Made by a program: the position numbers and the translations under genes
Assembly: GCF_019665765.1 (NCBI RefSeq)
Contig: NZ_CP081150.1
Coordinates: forward strand, 1,798,001-1,862,000
Direction: 5' to 3'
Source: Deefgea tanakiae
GTDB taxonomy: Bacteria; Pseudomonadota; Gammaproteobacteria; Burkholderiales; Chitinibacteraceae
Length of the DNA stretch: 64,000 bases
Shown here: piece by piece, positions 61,075-64,000 of the stretch
Layout: every line of letters begins with the position of its first letter
How positions within the stretch are numbered: the stretch's first letter is position 1
The notes under the pieces: model-generated
What the model was told of the DNA's origin: nothing
The model's database searches: none
The model's input: the letters and a program-made list of their open reading frames with translations, nothing else

Positions 61075-61345
61075 TTTGCAAACCTAGGGTATCTGCTTGT
61101 AATCAATATTTAATATGGCTTTGAAGCAGATACATCAGCAATACGATTTACCCCGCATTCTGAAGCTATTTAATTTCATTTATTTAGAAACTGATAAATA
61201 AACCCCCGCTACGCTGGCGATGCGCCTATGATGGTCTGAGGTTCGTTCGCACAGTCTATGTGCGCTGCGGCTGCAGGACATCCTGCTCAGCAGTATTTAC
61301 AGTGGTGGCCCATGCTAAATAGGACCGCCCAAACGGAGAAACATC

Positions 61346-61459
61346 ATGGCCAAAGGTCAAGCACGTAGCAATAAAGAAACGAAAAAGCCAAAGAAAGACA
61401 AAACCGCAGCGGTACCGGTTGCTGGTTTTATGCCGGTAGCGAAAGACACAAAAAAATAA
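61346..61459 (+). CDS. Small basic protein (37 aa)
   Basis: ATG at 61346 with GGAG upstream encodes AKGQARSNKETKKPKKDKTA then AVPVAGFMPVAKDTKK. The N-terminal half is very lysine-rich and disordered-looking; it is followed by its own terminator. I recall similar unnamed short proteins in Betaproteobacteria. It may bind nucleic acid or ribosomes (inference). Confidence 0.7.
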   Translation: MAKGQARSNKETKKPKKDKTAAVPVAGFMPVAKDTKK

Positions 61460-61482
61460 GCATCGCACTTGATACCAAATAC

Positions 61483-61506
61483 AACCGGCCTATGCCGGTT
61501 TTTTTT
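61483..61506 (+). terminator. Terminator after the small basic gene
   Basis: AACCGGC (61483-61489), loop CTAT, GCCGGTT (61494-61500), then T-run. Confidence 0.9.
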
Positions 61507-61601
61507 GCGCCTATCATCAAGTGTTTTTAATGATTTCGCTAATTGCCCAACAAAACCACACTGCTTATGCTGCAGCCTTCGTTTAATTCAAGAAAACAAA
61601 A

Positions 61602-62225
61602 ATGAGTACACCCCTAGCAGCCACGCTCAATGGCTTTGCCCTTTGTGCGAGTTTAATCATGGCGATTGGCGCGCAAAATGCGTTTGTGATGCGCCAAGGT
61701 ATTGCCCGCAAACAGCAGTTTCTTACTGCGCTGACCTGCTCGCTGTGTGATTTAGTGCTAATGAGTGCAGGTGTACTCGGCATGGGTAAAATACTGCAAT
61801 CGATGCCGCAGCTGCAATTTTGGATGGCGCTCGGTGGTGCGCTATTTGTGTTTGCCTATGGTGCCTTGGCACTAAAAAAATCGCTTCACCCCGAGACCTT
61901 AGACAGCAAGCAACTGCAGCAAGGGCTAGATCGCCCATGGGCGGTGGTGGCGGCTGGACTTGGCTTTTCGATTTTGAATCCACACGCACTCTTGGATACC
62001 GTGGTGTTGGTCGGTGGGATTGGTGCACAACAGGCGAGCATTGATCAGCCCTTTTTCTTATTGGGTGCGGTGGGCTTTTCTTTTGTGTGGTTTTTTTCCT
62101 TGGCCTTCGCAGCCAGCCAACTGAGTCCTTGGTTTGCCAAGCCGATGGCGTGGCGAATTTTAGATGGGCTGATTGCGCTGATGATGTTCGCAATTGGCGT
62201 GTCTTTATTGCGCTCAATCTATTAA
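61602..62225 (+). CDS. LysE/ArgO-family amino-acid exporter
   Basis: The 207-residue membrane protein with about six helices shows the LysE pattern: GFALCASLIMAIGAQNAFVM, SLCDLVLMSAGVLG and LNPHALLDTVVLVGG. Exports basic amino acids such as arginine or lysine; substrate not determinable from sequence. No regulator of the LysG type is adjacent. Confidence 0.9.
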   Translation: MSTPLAATLNGFALCASLIMAIGAQNAFVMRQGIARKQQFLTALTCSLCDLVLMSAGVLGMGKILQSMPQLQFWMALGGALFVFAYGALALKKSLHPETLDSKQLQQGLDRPWAVVAAGLGFSILNPHALLDTVVLVGGIGAQQASIDQPFFLLGAVGFSFVWFFSLAFAASQLSPWFAKPMAWRILDGLIALMMFAIGVSLLRSIY

Positions 62226-62571
62226 AAATCGCTCAAAATTTAAGCAGACGATTTTTTATCTATCAAATCAGAGCCCTAACGAAGTTACCCACAGCTTATG
62301 CAGGTGAAACACCTTGCAATTGGGCATAAGTCGAACTATATGGCCTATTTTTTCACATCACCGATGCTACAAGCCTTGATTGCTGCGGGTTCAAGGACTT
62401 AGCTAAGTTACCCACAGCTTGACCCGGTTTTTATCCACGCCAATTGGGGATAACAAATTGAATACGGCGAAACACGATGCCTCGCCCAAGATTAGCCAGA
62501 ATCACTAGCCAGCGGCTACACTAGCTACAATCACTCATCAGCTATCACAACGTATTTGAATAGGATGCATC
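62226..62571. other. Intergenic region with duplicated DnaA-box-like modules
   Basis: No gene. Two copies of AAGTTACCCACAGCTT (62283-62298 and 62406-62421) are each followed 34-35 bp later by CAATTGGGSATAA (62317 and 62441). TTATCCACG at 62431-62439 and TGGGGATAA at 62445-62453 also resemble DnaA boxes with one mismatch. Confidence 0.5.
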
Positions 62572-62955
62572 ATGAATTTAGAAAAGGTAATTTTTGGCTT
62601 CTTTATTTTGCTGGCATTTACGCTTAATTTTGGTTTTGTGATTGGCGATATTGATGTCGCCCACCAGCATGATGTCAATGAGCTTTTTGCTGCGATTGTG
62701 GTCAATTTAATTGCCACGGTGATTAAATTTGGTGACCGCACTCAAGTGGGTGCCTTGCATCTTGCGACCAGTTTAGTGGCCGACTTACAGCTAATCGCGG
62801 CCGCTCTAGTCTGGTGGAATGCGCTTTATATTACGCAGTTGGGTTTGACGCCGGGCACCACGACAACCATCGTATCGTTGGCGGCAGGCGCGTTGGCTGC
62901 TAATTTGGTATCGGTCATTTTGTTGATTGGCGAAACCTTGCAGCATCGCCGTTAA
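62572..62955 (+). CDS. DUF6394-like membrane protein, partner of K+ channel
   Basis: The 127-residue protein has four hydrophobic segments (VIFGFFILLAFTLNFGFVIG, LFAAIVVNLIATVIKFG, LVADLQLIAAALVWWNALYI and IVSLAAGALAANLVSVILLI). It matches my memory of DUF6394, which occurs beside potassium-channel genes. It ends 31 bp before the channel gene and is probably co-transcribed. Role possibly as channel accessory; unproven. Confidence 0.7.
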   Translation: MNLEKVIFGFFILLAFTLNFGFVIGDIDVAHQHDVNELFAAIVVNLIATVIKFGDRTQVGALHLATSLVADLQLIAAALVWWNALYITQLGLTPGTTTTIVSLAAGALAANLVSVILLIGETLQHRR

Positions 62956-62986
62956 GCCGTTCAATCGACAACACTGAGCGATCGCA

Positions 62987-64000
62987 ATGCCTAATATTTT
63001 TTTCTTGATGCTTCGGCGTTTACGTACGCCCATCATCACGCTCATTTTGATCTACGCAATTTCGGTCATGGGCTTGGTAATGATTCCTGGCGTGGATGAC
63101 CAAGGCCAGCCGTATCGCATGGATTTTTTCCACGCCTTTTATTTCATTAGCTATACCGCAACAACGATTGGCTTTGGTGAAATCCCTTACCCATTTACCA
63201 ATGCGCAGCGCATGTGGGTGGTGATTTGCATTTATTTGGCGGTCGTTGGCTGGACTTATGCACTGGGTTCTATTTTTGCCTTGTCACGCGACCAAGCCTT
63301 TGCCAAAGCGATGCAATACACGCGCTTTATTAATAAAGTTAAAAATTTCACTGAGCCTTTTTATCTCATCTGTGGTTACGGCCAAACTGGCCGTTTACTA
63401 TGCAAAGTACTAGATGAACAAAACATTCGATTTGTCGTCATCGACCTACGGGAAGAACGCATCAATGAAGTCGCGCTCGCAAACTATCATTTTGATGCGC
63501 CTTACCATGCTGGTGATGCAGGCAACCCAGAGCTACTCAAAATTGCAGGTCTGAGCCAACCGTATTGCAAAGGCGTACTCGGGATTACCGGCGATGAAAA
63601 CACTAATCTGGCTATTGCAATTAGTGCCTACGTGTTGCGCCCCAAGCTGCTGTCGATTTGTCGTAGTAAAAATCAAGCGATCAGCGACAATATGGCGTCG
63701 TTTGGCACTAATAAAGTGATTAATATGTTTGAGGCCGTGGGGGCGCAATTTCACTTGGCACTTCATGCGCCCACCGCTTCGCAGTTAAAAACAATTTTGT
63801 CTGACTTTCCCGGCAACCCGATTCCTGAGCCCATCGTGCCGCCCAAAGGCCATTGGGTGATTGTTGGGTATGGTCGATTTGGTCGGGCTGTGCATGCGGC
63901 TTTAAACTTAGAAGCAGAGATTACTGTCCATATCATCGACCCAGAACCGCAGCCCGAGTTGGATCCAAATGTTTTTCATCTGGCACTGGGCGTTGATGCC
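62987..64000 (+). CDS. Potassium channel with two TrkA-N/RCK domains, partial
   Basis: The frame opens at 62987 and runs past the window end (338 codons seen). Two membrane helices (about 15-35 and 75-98) flank the pore with selectivity filter TATTIGFGE. A first RCK/TrkA-N domain starts at YLICGYGQTGRLL (about 127-139) and a second at WVIVGYGRFGRAV (about 286-298). It is a ligand-gated K+ channel or efflux system of the Kch/TrkA type; C-terminus outside the window. Confidence 0.92.
   Translation, partial: MPNIFFLMLRRLRTPIITLILIYAISVMGLVMIPGVDDQGQPYRMDFFHAFYFISYTATTIGFGEIPYPFTNAQRMWVVICIYLAVVGWTYALGSIFALSRDQAFAKAMQYTRFINKVKNFTEPFYLICGYGQTGRLLCKVLDEQNIRFVVIDLREERINEVALANYHFDAPYHAGDAGNPELLKIAGLSQPYCKGVLGITGDENTNLAIAISAYVLRPKLLSICRSKNQAISDNMASFGTNKVINMFEAVGAQFHLALHAPTASQLKTILSDFPGNPIPEPIVPPKGHWVIVGYGRFGRAVHAALNLEAEITVHIIDPEPQPELDPNVFHLALGVDA

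Noticed and set aside
62226-62571. Chromosomal replication origin
   Set aside because: DnaA-box-like motifs are imperfect and few, no AT-rich unwinding region is clear, and dnaA/dnaN/gyrB are not adjacent.

Overview
The window looks like the chromosome of a betaproteobacterium of the order Neisseriales (Chitinibacteraceae-like). I base this on gene order and protein style: an unbroken leftward block ndk-rlmN-pilW-rodZ-ispG-hisS-yfgM-bamB-der-hfq-hflX-hflK-hflC-DUF2065-hisZ-purA, typical of Betaproteobacteria. No rRNA, tRNA or CRISPR array was recognised. Taxonomy is inference; no search was run.

Region 1 (1-9.2 kb) is an accessory island. Its left part holds a leftward two-gene unit: a RES-domain protein with an N-terminal cysteine-rich region, then a large SIR2-domain protein that runs off the window. 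Both families attack NAD+, so the pair is a candidate abortive-infection (anti-phage) module and the most interesting item here. Next come a transposase-OrfA-like HTH protein divergent from a small XRE repressor with two palindromic operators between them, a small membrane protein, and a second XRE regulator divergent from a broken mobile-element recombination module. That module resembles a gamma-mobile-trio (gmtY-gmtZ-gmtX): gmtY lacks its 3' part, only the end of a gmtZ-like gene remains, gmtX is intact, and an IS3-family element sits at the break.

Region 2 (9.2-16.7 kb) is sulfur assimilation: two sulfate-binding proteins, the permeases CysT and CysW, the ATPase CysA, and two PLP enzymes able to carry sulfur from cysteine to homocysteine. 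Region 3 (16.8-29.1 kb) holds the complete leftward kdp operon (kdpFABCDE, with an extra tiny membrane ORF ahead of kdpF), then a glutamine-amidotransferase-like protein, an S66 (LdcA/MccF-like) peptidase with a coupled 36-codon ORF, and a DUF1653 protein.

Region 4 (29.1-45.9 kb) is the conserved housekeeping block: purine and histidine synthesis, HflKC quality control, Hfq, ribosome GTPases, outer-membrane assembly, isoprenoid synthesis, cell shape, pilus biogenesis and rRNA/tRNA modification, ending at ndk with a divergent SPOR protein. Region 5 (46-54 kb) carries an oxidative-stress set (rubredoxin reductase, stand-alone rubredoxin, rubrerythrin lacking its own rubredoxin domain, OxyR), then dsbB, a patatin-like lipase, a diguanylate cyclase and guaB. 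Region 6 (54-56.8 kb) is repeat-rich, with MITE-like inverted repeats, a 410-bp tandem duplication and one AT-rich orphan membrane protein. Region 7 (56.8-64 kb) has aspS, DUF502, an FmdB-type zinc ribbon, a tautomerase, a PhnD-like binding protein, a LysE exporter and a two-gene potassium-channel unit cut by the window end. A dispersed 81-86-bp repeat recurs three times between housekeeping genes (30.6, 44.5 and 58.7 kb).
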